In this document: in pieces, positions 1 to 10,300 of the stretch
How the letters are laid out: each line of letters starts with the position of its first letter
Position numbering within the stretch: position 1 is the first letter of the stretch
From: Diphasiastrum complanatum
Taxonomy: Eukaryota; Streptophyta; Lycopodiopsida; Lycopodiales; Lycopodiaceae
Assembly (NCBI GenBank): GCA_029204225.1
Contig: CM055099.1
Coordinates: 39,713,192 to 39,777,191, forward strand
DNA length: 64,000 nucleotides
Direction of reading: 5' to 3'
Made by a program: the position numbers and the translations under genes
Notes under the pieces: model-generated
Told to the model about the DNA's origin: nothing
The model's database searches: none
Seen by the model: the letters and a program-made list of their open reading frames with translations, nothing else

Positions 1-1
1 T

Positions 2-1129
2 TTGGCTATCTCAACAACATCTCAATCTGAGTTGTGGCACAAAAGACTTGATTATTTGAACTATGGGAGCTTGAGATTGATGGCGAAGCTGAAGATGGTA
101 ATAGGGTTACCGGCATTGCAGGATGATCATCATGCAATATGTGATGGATGCGTCATGGGAGAGCATCACAGGGAGACATTCAAGAAAGGCGAAGCTGCAA
201 GAGCTAAGAAACCGCTGGAACTCATTCACAGCGACCTGTGCGGCCCAATGAAGACCATGTCATTGGGGAAAGCATATTATTTTATGACTTTCATAGATGA
301 TTACTCTAGGAGGACATGGATTTATTTCTTGAAGAAGAAATCTGACGCTTTTACTTGCTTCAAGGAGTTCAAGACTTTGGTAAAGAATCAACTGGATGCA
401 CGCATCAAAGTTCTAAGATCTGATAGAGGGAGCGAATACAAATCTGATGATTTTGAGGACTTTTGCAAAGGACATGGCATTAAAAGACAATTCACACAGT
501 CACACACGTCGCATAGTAATGGTGTAGCTGAAAGAAAAAATAGGACTATTATGGAGAGTGCACGCTCCATGATGAAGCAAATGGGCTTGACCGATTCACT
601 TTGGTCGGAAGCGTGTAGTGCGACAACGTTCTTGCAATACAGGAGCCCTACAGCTGTGGTTCCAAATGTGACTCCCGAAGAAGCATTTACAGGAATAAAG
701 CCAAAAATCGACAAGTTTCGTGTCATTGGATGTAAGGCCTATGTACATGTGCCAAAGGAGGAGCGAAAGAAACTTGATGCCAAAGCAATCAAATGTATCT
801 TCGTCGGTTATGATGAGAGGAGAAAGGCATACAGGTGTTTTGATCCTGTAATGAACAAGATTCACATTAGCAAAGATGTGATCTTTGATGAAACGCATAG
901 GTATGAAGATGAAGACCATGCAAGTGGTGAAAGCATCAAAAGACTTTCCACAATTTTGGATGAAGAAAATGAAGAAGATGCTCCACAAAATGAAGCACGT
1001 GAAGATGAGAGTCGAGAGGGTGAGTATGAAAGGACACCACCTATTCAAGAGCCTAGGGGGAGGTACTTGCCAATAGGAGCAATAAAGGAGAAACCAGTTG
1101 GAAGTAAGAGACAATACTTAGACACGTAG
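2..1129 (+). pseudogene. Copia element C1: GAG-pre-integrase and integrase (5' end outside window)
   Basis: Internal part of a Ty1/copia polyprotein; the frame is already open at the window edge. The GAG-pre-integrase zinc region has LWHKRLDYLNYGSL followed by CDGC. The integrase core has its three acidic positions in normal contexts: HSDLCGPM (Asp), RSDRGSEY (Asp) and NGVAERKNR (Glu). The integrase C-terminal part (GCKAYVHVPKEERKK, then FVGYDERRKAYRCFDP) leads into an acidic Glu/Asp-rich linker that normally precedes RT. The frame stops at 1127-1129, upstream of RT, whereas intact copia pol is a single frame. Integrase would insert element cDNA into the genome. The catalytic triad looks intact here, but the element as a whole is dead because RT is broken downstream. 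Superfamily assignment is secure; I did not assign a lineage. Confidence 0.93.
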
Positions 1130-1211
1130 TGTATTATACTCCTTGGGATACATACTCTCCACGTAGTGTATCACCTGAATCTAAGATACCAAAATATGGT
1201 ATGAAAAGATC

Positions 1212-1859
1212 ATGAAGGACGCAAAGCTAAATCAACCAGGATCTAGTACACAAGGAGAAGTGAGAAGATCAACGCGGGAAAGGAAGTCTCCCAATCGCTA
1301 TCATGTGAACTATGCCCTAATGAGTGACATTTTGAAGTGTCGAGAGCCATCAACCTTTGATGAGGCAAAAGATCACAAAGAATGGCAAAGGGCAATGGAA
1401 GAGGAAATAGAATCTATCCACAGGCATGATACATGAGAGTTGGTTGATCTACCACTTGGAAAGAAACCCATTGACAACAAATGGGTGTTTAGAACAAAGT
1501 TTCATGTGGATGGCATGATAGCAAAGCATAAGGCATGCCTAGTAGTGAAGGGTTATGAGCAAAGCAAAGAAATTGACTATGAAGAGACATTTGCTCTAGT
1601 GGCTAAGTGGACTACGCTACGCCTTATCATTGCCTTAGCATCTCATTTTGGGTGGAAGATCCATCAAATGGATGTGAAGTCCGTATTCTTGAATGGTGAC
1701 TTAGAGGAAGAAGTTTACATGGTCCAACCACAGGGCTTCATGGCAAAAGGGCAAGAACAGAAGGTATGTAACTACACAAAGCACTTTATGGCCTTAAGCA
1801 AGCACCACGCGCATGGTATGGATGCATTGACAATCACTTTCTTTCTCATGGGTTTGTAA
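1212..1859 (+). pseudogene. Copia C1: N-terminal half of reverse transcriptase, one nonsense codon
   Basis: Continues C1. The linker RRSTRERKSPNRY is followed by the start of copia RT: EWQRAMEEEIESI, then PIDNKWVFRTKFHVDG and a FLNGDLEEEVYMVQPQGF block. A TGA at 1434-1436 sits where copia RT normally has Trp before ELVDLP, so this is a nonsense mutation in an otherwise continuous frame. The reading leaves frame near 1770: the end of this frame is out of register with the [12 protein letters not shown]-type block, which continues in another frame. RT would copy element RNA to cDNA; this copy cannot. Confidence 0.9.
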
Positions 1860-2436
1860 GAACAAATTCAGATCCAAATCTTTATGTTCTTATAAATGAT
1901 GACAACATTGCCTTGATTGTACTTTACATTGATGATATCATTATCACGGGCAATGATGAGAACCTCACTCGTTCTATCAAGGCCAACTTATGCAAGCAGT
2001 TTGAGATGATAGATTTAGATCTTATGCACTATTGCTTGGGTGTCGAAGTATGGCAAACTGGCAATGATATCAGTTATGTCAAAACAAGTATGCGGGCGAG
2101 ATATTGGAGAGATTTCACATGATAGAGTGCAAACCTTCCATCACCCCTTGCGAAGCTGGTAAAAAATTATTTTGTATTGATGATAGTGCACATGTTGACG
2201 CTACTCTATTTCGTCAGCTAATTGGGAGTTTGATATATCTTACAACTACACGTCCTGATATATGCTATGCTGTAAGTTTGATTAGCCAATTCATGTCATC
2301 ACCCACTATGGACCATTGGAAAGCTGCAAAAAGAATTTTGAGATATGTGAAAGGTACAACTAACCTTGGCCTAATCTACAAAAGACAAAATGTTTTACGC
2401 AGGGTTATGTTGACGCTGATTGGGCAGGAAATATAG
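1772..2436 (+). pseudogene. Copia C1: C-terminal half of reverse transcriptase, two frames
   Basis: After the frameshift near 1770 the RT palm continues and contains the catalytic YIDD box in VLYIDDIIITGNDEN (about 1920-1960). The frame then shifts again near 2100, where IECKPSITPCEAGKKLF and RPDICYAVSLISQFMSSP continue in the frame 2104-2436. The order and spacing match copia RVT_2. At least two single-base shifts plus the upstream TGA show that the copy is inactive. Confidence 0.9.
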
Positions 2437-2867
2437 ATGATAGAAAGTCAACAACAGGTTATGCCTTCAATTTTGGTAGCAGTTGTTTTTCATGGTCTAG
2501 CAAGAAGCAAGATACTATTTCTCTTTCTTCTACAAAAGCCGAATATAAAGCGTTGAGTTCTGCTACCCAGGAAGCTATTTGGCTACGTAAGTTGTTATGT
2601 GAAATTGGCATGAAGCAGGTAAATCCTACTGTTATTTTCTGTGATAGTCAAAGTGGAATACAATTAGCTAAGAATCCTATCTTTCACACAAGGACAAAAC
2701 ATATTGAGGTGAAATATCACTTTGTGCGTGAGAAGTTACAATCTGAAGATATAAGTATTGTACATTGTTCTACGTTATTACAAGTTGCTGATATATTTAC
2801 AAAAGCTTTAAGTAAAGAAAAATTTGAGACTTTTAGAGCCAAACTTGGCTTAGATCTAGTTATGTAA
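2403..2867 (+). pseudogene. Copia C1: RNase H domain and end of pol
   Basis: RNase H of the copia type, with DADWAGNIDDRKSTTGY near the start, the AEYKALSSATQEAIWL block in the middle, and the terminal ADIFTKALSKEKFETFR motif that closes copia pol. It enters by a frameshift at about 2400 and then stays open to a natural stop at 2865-2867. RNase H degrades the RNA strand of the RNA:DNA hybrid during reverse transcription. The position directly upstream of a purine run fits the 3' end of the internal region. Confidence 0.88.
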
Positions 2868-2949
2868 AAAGCCTTTACTTCTAATACTATCATGGAGGTA
2901 TGTTCCATGAATAGAGTAAACTCTAAGACAAAGAAAGACGTTGATCATT

Positions 2950-3205
2950 GAGGGAGAGAGTTAAAATAGCAATGATCGACTTATACAGTGCTTTCTTATT
3001 TCGAAGGCACCACGTGTGCTTAGTTTAAGAGTTATCGGGCCATCTTTCTTTTACGAGCCCTTTGAGTGCTTTTAAGCAACTTATCTTTGTACTTACTTAT
3101 TAGTTGAATATACAGTTGGAGGTAAGCAATTCTGTTGTCTTGTCTTGTTGCACTTGACGTTGTACTGTGGTGATTGATCCAGTTGGGTGTTTAAATTGTG
3201 TTTTT
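2950..3205 (+). repeat. Candidate polypurine tract and remnant of C1 3' LTR
   Basis: A purine run GAGGGAGAGAG (2950-2960) lies 80 bp after the end of pol, as expected for a polypurine tract, and the following 245 bp up to the next relic is non-coding. I see no second LTR copy in the window to prove the boundary. It is called an LTR remnant by position only. Confidence 0.4.
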
Positions 3206-3210
3206 CTTAA

Positions 3211-4305
3211 TTGTATGAACCAGATGGAAATGTATCAAGATACAAAGCTAGGCTCATAGCAAAAGGTTTTTCACAGAAATATGGTATTGATAACACTAAA
3301 ACTTTTTTGCATGTAGTCAAGCATACATCTATACAAATTCTATTTGCTTATGCAGCAACCTACAATCTGAAAATTCATATTGTAGATGAAAAGACAACTT
3401 TCCTTGCATGGTGATCTAAAGGAAGAGGTCTATATGGACCAACCACTAGGACTTACCTGTGAGTCATTTCCTGACTCTATCTGTAAAATGCAAAGAAGCA
3501 TTTATGGACTCAAACAGTCTGCCAGAGGTAGTGGTACAAGAAAAAACATCATGCTGTCAGGTCCTTAGGATTCCAGCCTCTGATGGCTGATTATAATGTA
3601 TATGTTAATGTCGTAGATGCAGAAATCATCATAATAGGTGTCTATGTAGATGACACACGAATCTTGTCAAGGAGTGATAACCTGATTAGACAGGTGAAGA
3701 AGGATATTTCAAAGCACTTTGAAATATCGGACCTAGGAGAAGCAAAATACTGCATGGGCTTGCAGATCAACAGAGATCTTGATGGTGGTAAATTATATCT
3801 ACATCAATCAAGATATATCCAGAAAATTATTGATGATTTTGACATGACAAATTGTAAGGGAGTAAATACTCCTATGGTACCTGGCACAATACTGACAATT
3901 GAAGACTGTCCCAGAGACAATGCAAACCAAGAAGCTATGCAACATAAGTCTTGCAAGCGGCTTATTGGTGTTTTGATATACTTGGCAGACAGTACAAGGC
4001 CTGACATTGCCTATGCAGTGTTCAGATTGAGCCAATTTAACATTAATCCAGGTCCAACACACTGGAAAATTGCCAAGAGGATTCTGCAATACCTACAAAG
4101 CACAAAGGACTATTAACTATGCTATTCTTGACATGCAGGACTTTGAATAGAATCCTACAGTGATGCTAGCTGGGCATCAATCAAAGATGATTTCAAAAGT
4201 GTCTCAGGAGGATGCACAATAGCAACCAATGCAACTGTTATTTGGATCAGCAGAAAGCAAACCATAACTACCCAATCATCATGTGAGGCAGAATCACCAC
4301 CAAGC
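3211..4305 (+). pseudogene. Copia relic C2: reverse transcriptase and start of RNase H
   Basis: An isolated copia RT fragment, closest by eye to family B at 32-38 kb (shared blocks such as KARLIAKGFSQKYGID, YLHQSRYIQKIIDDF, ADSTRPDIAYAV). It is spread over three frames (3211-3414, 3386-3568, 3583-4116). The palm box reads YVDDTRILS at about 3644. RNase H begins after a stop at about 4114-4116 and breaks off inside the CEAE motif at about 4305, where a reverse-strand gypsy relic begins. No gag, IN or LTR is attached, so both ends are truncated. Confidence 0.9.
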
Positions 4306-5170
4306 TAATCTATTAGGTAATCCATCCGCGGTAGTAAATATCTATTCTTAACGGTTACCTTGTTCAATTTCTTATAATCAATGCAAAACCTTATAGTCCC
4401 ATCATTGGCAACCAAAACCACTGGTGATGCCCAAGGAGACTTACTAGATTGTACCCACTCTTCTCTAGGTAATCATGTAAATGCCTACTTACCTCAGCCT
4501 CTTCCGATGCACTCATCCGATAAGGACGTAGTGTGATCAAAATTGAACAAGGTATGAGGTCGATTTTATGATCAATTGTCCTTTTGGGTGATAAACCTAC
4601 AGGAAGGTCTAAAAGAACATCATTGAATTCCTACCTAATTTCATTATAGGCTTCAAACTCTGTAGTGTTCTCACTGGGTATATTCATGGCATTTATGTTA
4701 AGTTTTATTATCATTACAACAAATAAAATCATTATTAAAACATAAATAAACTTTAAGATCAAAATTCTTCATTATTGAATTAAGTTCCTATTTAGAATAA
4801 GGATTAACATTTTTAGTATTAATACTTAAACTAGCCTTGACTTAATCAAAGAATTCTCATGCATAAAAGATAAAGAGTTTTCAACAAAATCAATTCTCAA
4901 TGACTTGTTCTTATCAAAATGCCATTATTGCCCGAGAACAATATCTACATTAGCTAATGCAACAACATGAAATTCTAGTTTTTCAGAGTAATCCTATATG
5001 TGTAAGTCTACATTAGGAACAACATAATCCATAAACTTGGAATTGCTTCCCGATGCCATTGTCACACAATATTTTTTCTCACTTTTTCAAGTAGGAAGGT
5101 TTAGCATCTGCACCAAATTTACATTAATAAAGTTATGAGTGGGTCATGTGTCAAAAAGGACATTAACAAC
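4306..5170 (-). pseudogene. Gypsy relic: protease remnant, linker and start of RT
   Basis: Read on the reverse strand this continues the gag at 5171-5623. A retropepsin-like segment has VLFDT, then TGA, then PTHNFINVNLVQ, so the Gly of the usual D-S/T-G active site is a stop. Further on the gypsy PR-RT linker is readable (HKIDLIPCSI, then RPYRMSASEEAEV). The RT start has the block [13 protein letters not shown] and ends at the junction with C2 at about 4306. Multiple stops and shifts are present; only the beginning of RT survives. Family assignment rests on these motifs. Confidence 0.75.
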
Positions 5171-5623
5171 TTAATCTTTAACTTTACCTTTAATGCAAAT
5201 AAGGTCATTAGGTCCAAAAACTAAAGAATTAAGAAAAGATACATCCATCTCATTACTTCGAGATAGATTACCTGAGGTAGAAGCTGGTTTTTTGATGTAA
5301 TCTCGTGCAAGGTGACCCTTGCCATTGCACTTGAAGCACAGGTTCTTCTTACGGGCTTCAGCTATATTGTTGCCACCTTGATGGGTTTTAAAGTTTTTCT
5401 TGGCTTTCTTAGGATTGTTGGAATTGGGATGTATTTCATTAACAGCTTCCCTATCCTTCCTCTTGAATTGAAAACCTTTCTTTGGCTCATTAGGCTGGCG
5501 ACCCCTAGATGGCTTAGGTGTGTCATCAAAATACTTTGCAGCCCTAATAACATCTTCTAGGGTTTTTGGATGGTCCCTACAAACATCCACTTGGTAATCT
5601 TTTGGTAACACATCAATAAACAT
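5171..5623 (-). pseudogene. Gypsy relic: C-terminal gag with damaged zinc knuckle
   Basis: The 150-residue open frame has a basic Lys/Pro-rich stretch and then CFKCNGKGHLARDY, which fits the CX2CX4HX4C retroviral zinc knuckle except that the last Cys is Tyr. It ends with DLICIKGKVKD, which runs into the protease in the same direction. Gag would coat element RNA. The N-terminal capsid-like part of gag is missing upstream of 5623. Confidence 0.8.
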
Positions 5624-5639
5624 TTAACATTTGTACCTT

Positions 5640-6770
5640 TGGTGGAATGTCACAAATCTGTTTTTCAGATTTACAGGTCTAAAAATCAGAACTTCAAAAT
5701 GACAAAAAACAGAACTTCAAAACCTTTTTTATGCATAAAGTTACACTATCTTTTCCTTCCTACATTGCCATTTTCATGAAACTAGTAGGTAGAAAGGTGT
5801 AACTAATGAAGTTTTTATGAAAACTTCACTTTTCATATCTGATTTTCAGATTTACAGGTCTGAAAAATAGAACTTCAAAATGAAAATCAAAAGTTTAAAC
5901 ATTTCATTTATGCACAAAAAAAAAAAAACACTAGTTTTGATCAAAACAGATAGCTAGAATCAATCTTTTTGCAATTTTTTTTCTTGTGAATGTAGAGGAA
6001 GACTTCCTCTAACCATTCGACAAATATTTTTTTTGGATTATAAGGACTTTTTGACTTCATTTGTAAAAGTGGTATCAGAGCTAGACAAAGGATGATAACT
6101 TTCTAACCTTCTTCAAGCCTCCATGGATCTCACCTGTGTCCCTAATCTTAATCAAAAAGGTAGATAACAAGTGGCCTCAAGTATTCACCACCTGGCTAAG
6201 CACATGCAATCCTACAACTTGGCTAATCTAGCACCCCCTTGCTAACCAATAACTAATCACAAGCATACCACCACAAACCATAGCATGCTCAAGATCCAAA
6301 CCTTACTTATGTCCCATGCCATAAACAAGATCCAAACCCTAAACATACTACACACAAGAAAACACTCTATAAACTAGTAGCCACACTAGAGCATAAGCAT
6401 AACAAACAAAAGAGATCTCTCTCCCTCCCCCCCTCATATAGATGGCAAATGGCACCCTCCAATACACTATGGAGTTCCATGCACAACCAATGAGAAAGAG
6501 AGAGGCCAAGGGGAGTTAAAGAACCTTCATAGGCTTATGGAAGGTCAAGAGACTTCTTCCATAACCTATGACTCTTTGAATGTCTTTCTTGTGGGAGTTG
6601 GGAACTCAATGGACACCTTGGAAGTGCGCCCTCCTACTAGGTCTCATTGCTCAAGTTGTGCTTGTATATTTTGGTCCAAGACCGATAAAGTAATATGTTC
6701 AAGGTTGAGGCCCAAGGTTTGGAAAAATAGCCAAAACACCAACGGTAATGACTTTCTAACACCTCACTAG
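5640..6770. other. Non-coding stretch with one tRNA-iMet PBS-like site
   Basis: No supported gene. At 6070-6081 the forward strand reads TGGTATCAGAGC, the complement of the 3' end of plant initiator tRNA-Met and a standard LTR-retrotransposon primer site. The DNA just upstream (ending ATTTGTAAAAG) could be an LTR end, but it lacks the usual CA terminus and no gag follows. A direct repetition of TTTACAGGTCTGAAAA-like text occurs near 5660 and 5850. The short open frame at 6537-6770 has no recognisable motif and is not called. Confidence 0.5.
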
Positions 6771-6990
6771 GTTCCATACCTCCAATCAAGGCATAGAAAC
6801 CTACCTGCCCTTATCCAAGGACAGTAGTACCTTAATCTAAAGGCACATATCCTTAATCCTAAGGGTACCCCTTATCCAAGGTAACTTGATTCCATACCTC
6901 CGACCAAGATATAGTCACTTGCCTGTCCTTATCCAAAGGCACCTACCCTTAATCCTAAGGGTACTCCTTATACAAGGGTAACTTGCCATT
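6771..6990. repeat. Two imperfect tandem copies of a unit of about 100-120 bp
   Basis: Both copies run from a TTCCATACCTCC start through CTTATCCAA, CTTAATCCTAAGGGTA and an end of the GGTAACTTG type. Copy 1 is about 6771-6890 and carries a small internal insertion; copy 2 is about 6891-6987. No coding potential is evident. Confidence 0.7.
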
Positions 6991-7019
6991 TAGCCCCCAA
7001 CACTAAATGGACATATAGT

Positions 7020-7774
7020 TGTCACTGAAGTACTACTAGTTAGACCCTGAATTGGATCGAATCAGGTCTAATTTATCTGGACGTCTTCGACCTTGGATCT
7101 GATCGGGATCGGCGGTCTAATCGGGTCTAATAAAACCGACCCTTTGTATAAATCCGACTTAGTGTATAAATTCCAAACCTTTGTATAAATTTGACCCAGT
7201 GTATAAATTCAGACCCTTTGTAAAATATGACCCTTTGTATAAATCTGACCAGTGTAAAACTCCGACCCTTTGTAAAATTTTGACCCTTTATACAGACAAC
7301 TTGAAAATCTGATCAACATTGCGACGTTGACAGTTCACTTACTTCTGTACATAACTCTCTGACAAAAAATGACGGCTATCTACTACAGGATTCGTGTAGT
7401 TAATCAAGTAGATTAAGGCCAACATTCAATGTACTGACCATCTAACTTCCAATCATCAAGGAAGATCTACATTGGAGTCAACGCACTGGTCAAGTTATCA
7501 TCCTGCAGGTGTTTTGTTGTAAATAGTTAAGTTCAAATTTCAGTTTTTCCATGCTATCTATCAACGAACTCAACTGAAGCTGTACCAGCTTCATGCATTG
7601 TACTTATGTTCTGATATCAATTCGAGTTCATTTTTGTTCCACTACTGTTTTGTTCTATTGCGTAGTGTAATATCTGATTCATCTTGAACTTGATCTTTAC
7701 TGGTAACTATCGCATTTCGATCCATAGCTGCTCACCACTTCCATTGCGAATATTGATTTTCTCTGTTTACTACA
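7020..7774 (+). repeat. 5' LTR of copia C3 (right end firm, left end uncertain)
   Basis: The right edge is fixed by a PBS starting at 7775: the sequence ends CTACA and is followed immediately by TGGTATCAGAGC. A possible left terminus is TGTCACTG at 7020, giving about 755 bp, but the 3' LTR is absent so this cannot be checked inside the window. The candidate U3 holds the TGTATAAAT tandem repeat listed separately. Confidence 0.5.
7135..7290 (+). repeat. Degenerate tandem repeat of a GACCCTTTGTATAAAT unit
   Basis: About seven to eight imperfect units of 18-22 bp alternate GACCCTTTGTATAAAT and GACC(C)AGTGTATAAAT forms. Several contain TATAAAT. They lie upstream of the C3 PBS, so they may be a U3 repeat of that LTR. 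Confidence 0.75.
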
Positions 7775-7786
7775 TGGTATCAGAGC
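7775..7786 (+). other. Primer-binding site of copia C3 (tRNA-iMet)
   Basis: TGGTATCAGAGC is an exact match to the plant tRNA-iMet 3'-end complement. It lies directly next to an LTR-like CTACA terminus and 133 bp upstream of the C3 gag start, the normal architecture for a copia element read forward. Confidence 0.85.
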
Positions 7787-7918
7787 GGGTGGCTCAATAA
7801 TCTACAATATTCATTGCGGATTCAGTCTTGCTTCTACTGAGACCTCATATAAGCAAGTAAGCAGCCAACAATAATCCGCTATTGTTGTTCCTACCAACAA
7901 TATCGATACTATACCAGA

Positions 7919-8850
7919 ATGGATTCTATTTCTAGCTCTTCTCTTATTGACAAGCTCAATGGAGAGAACTACCATCTCTGGAAGTTCAAGATGAGAGTTG
8001 TTCTTTTAGCCAAGGAACTATGGGACATTGTCGATGGTACTAAAATCAAGCCAGAGCCTGTTGCAGCTAGCATCGTCAAATGGAGACAACGAGATGGCAA
8101 GGCATTTTCCTTAATCACATTGAACATCAATGACTTCCAAATCAGTCATATTCGATCTGCTCAGACAGCCAAGGATGCTTGAGACATCTTGGCAACACTT
8201 TATGACATCAGAGATGTCACATTCAAACTCCATCTGAGGAAAAAGTTTTTCACATTGAGGATGTCTAATGCAGACACTATTTCTAGCCATCTTAATACTT
8301 TCAAAAATCTTATGGAGCAGATGACTGGAACAGGATCAAACATTGAAGATTCAGATGCAGTGATGACTCTTTTAGCAAGTCTCCCTGATGCCTATGAAAC
8401 ATGAGTCATGGCTATTTCGACCCAACAGGAACTAAATTTGTCTAAGGTCATCTCAATGCTGTTACAAGAGGAGATAAGAAGAAATGCTTCCTCCTCAGGC
8501 TCAAGATCTTCTCCGCAGGCTCTTTACACAAAGAGAAATTAGAAGTTCAAGTCAAAGAAATCTACAAAATTTGATTATTCAAGGAAAAGGAGCAACATGC
8601 AGCCAAGATCGAATTTTGGCTCTAGGTCAAATTTTGGCTCAAGGTCGAATTTTGGCTCATGATCAAATTGGAATTCTTCATCATCCCAACCTATGTAGAA
8701 ACTCTTTTGCAAATATTGTAAGAGGACTGGTCATCTCATCAAGGACTACAGAACACTCATGTACAATAATGAAAAGAAGAAGAAGTTCCAACAACAAGAA
8801 ATGCTACCTCAACCAGTCACTCAATCCAGCTTGAAGAGGAGGATGAAGCT
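7919..8850 (+). pseudogene. Copia C3: gag with in-frame stops and damaged zinc knuckle
   Basis: Gag starts at ATG 7919 with a typical copia N-terminus (DKLNGENYHLWKFKMRVVL, then ELWDIVDGT). The frame is interrupted by TGA at 8180-8182 and at 8402-8404 and later shifts. The C-terminal basic region contains three tandem SNFGSR units (18-bp repeats, 8609-8662) and then CKYCKRTGHLIKDY near 8708, a CX2CX4HX4C knuckle whose last Cys is Tyr. Gag packages the RNA of the element. The start is chosen because it lies just after the PBS and begins the conserved domain. Confidence 0.88.
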
Positions 8851-8856
8851 GCTTTT

Positions 8857-9234
8857 ATGACCAGAGTCAAAAATTTTCAGGATATCGATTCCTGGTACCT
8901 AGACTCTGGAGCAACTCAACACATGACCCATCATCGGGACTGGGTCCAAAACTATAGGCCTTTCACCCATTCTAAAGTTGTGCAACTTGGAGACAACTCA
9001 ACTCACTCCATTGAAGATGAAAGAACAGTCAAGGTAGAATATCAGAGAGGTGCTATTAAGTTGCCGTCCAATGTTTTATACAGTCCAAACTTTACCAAAA
9101 ATCTGCTTTCTATAAGCAGAATCACTGATTTCGGTCATAGGGTGTCGAATTCGATACAGAAGACTGCACTATTCTTGACAAGTCTAGGAAAGTCCTATCT
9201 TATGGTAGAAGATGTGGCTACCTTTACAAATTAA
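8857..9234 (+). pseudogene. Copia C3: aspartic protease domain
   Basis: The frame contains WYLDSGATQHMTHHRDW, the copia protease active site (D-S-G-A) with its usual flanks, then VQLGDNSTHSIE and NVLYSPNFTKNLLSISR, which is the standard copia PR to GAG-pre-integrase order. The domain would process the polyprotein. It is in a different frame from the upstream gag, so at least one indel lies between them near 8840. It stops at 9232-9234, before the GAG-pre-integrase block. Confidence 0.88.
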
Positions 9235-9239
9235 GTCAC

Positions 9240-9856
9240 TATTATTCTACTAGTAGTCAAGCTCTTATTTCTACTTCTGAATCAAATCATTTGTTGTGGC
9301 ATTTCAAACTAGGCCATTTAAATTTCAAGTGTATTCAAGAAATGTCAAATTAGAACTTAGTGCAAGATCTTCTCTCTATTAGCAAATCCGATTCTTCATG
9401 TGAAAGCTATATTATCAGCAAACATGCTAGAAGCCCATTTATTTCAGATTTTGTTCATACTTCTAGAGATTTGCTAGATCTTGTACATAGTGACCTTTGT
9501 GGCCCAATGAAGACTCTTCCATAGGGGGAGCTCTTTATTTTTAGACTTTTATTGATAACTTTTCTAGGAGAACTGTTACTTACTTTTTGAAGAATAAATC
9601 CGAGAGTGTCAAAATCTTCAAGCAGTTCAGGGCATTCGTAGAAAATCAGACCCAGAGAATAATAAAAGCTCTACGTACAGATGGAGGGGGAGAATACATC
9701 TCCACCGAGTTCAAAAAATTCTGCAAGGCCTGTGGAATACTCCAACAATCTACCACTAGCTACTCACCTCAGTCAAATGGAGTAGCAGAACGAAAGAATC
9801 AAGCACTGATAGAGAGTGCCAAAGGCATGATGGCCCATGATTCATTTTTTCCATAG
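9240..9856 (+). pseudogene. Copia C3: GAG-pre-integrase and integrase core, truncated
   Basis: Degraded GAG-pre-integrase is followed by LVHSDLCGPMKTL (first catalytic Asp) near 9485, a frame interruption near 9520-9590, then LRTDGGGEYISTEF (second Asp) and NGVAERKNQ (Glu). The element ends abruptly at about 9850 where a reverse-strand LTR end begins. RT, RNase H and the 3' LTR are absent from this locus. Confidence 0.85.
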
Positions 9857-10300
9857 ATTTTGGTGGAAATCAATGGCTTTTTGATGGGTTTTTGTGACTT
9901 TAACCACCAAATTTGGCCTGTAACTTGCTTTGATACCATGTGAAAATAAAGATCCAAAACACAACTAATGGATCTTAGATCTTGGGCCAATTTGGTGTGC
10001 ACATCTCGATTTGGTTACAAGATAGAATTCATCAAGGTTAACATAAATCACTAAGATCTGATTATGAACATGAAAATATAATATGGTACCATCCCTGTCC
10101 ATACAACAACAGCAGTAGGCTATCCTTCACATGTGTGGAGCCTATATCAACCATAAAATCAACATCCTACACATAGAAAATCAAGATATCAAGAGATAAA
10201 CAAATGAGATGGAGATAGAAACTGAAGAGATGAATTCTCCATGCAAAATGAGAATACAATGATATGTTATCCACGTAGGTACTACTATTTATAACTACCA
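9857..10300 (-). repeat. Reverse-strand LTR end with leader and PBS
   Basis: On the reverse strand TGGTATCAAAGC (9928-9939) is a one-mismatch tRNA-iMet PBS, directly preceded by an LTR terminus that reads TTTTCACA at 9940-9947. The putative LTR extends to the right and has TATAAATAG on the reverse strand near 10290. About 70 bp of leader lies between the PBS and the C3 junction; no gag follows. The outer LTR edge is unresolved. Confidence 0.6.

Noticed and set aside
388-1114. Reverse-strand open frames opposite copia C1 integrase
   Set aside because: Shadows of the forward integrase, which has the catalytic residues.
6537-6770. 77-residue forward open frame
   Set aside because: No domain, no conserved context, adjacent to tandem repeats; expected by chance.
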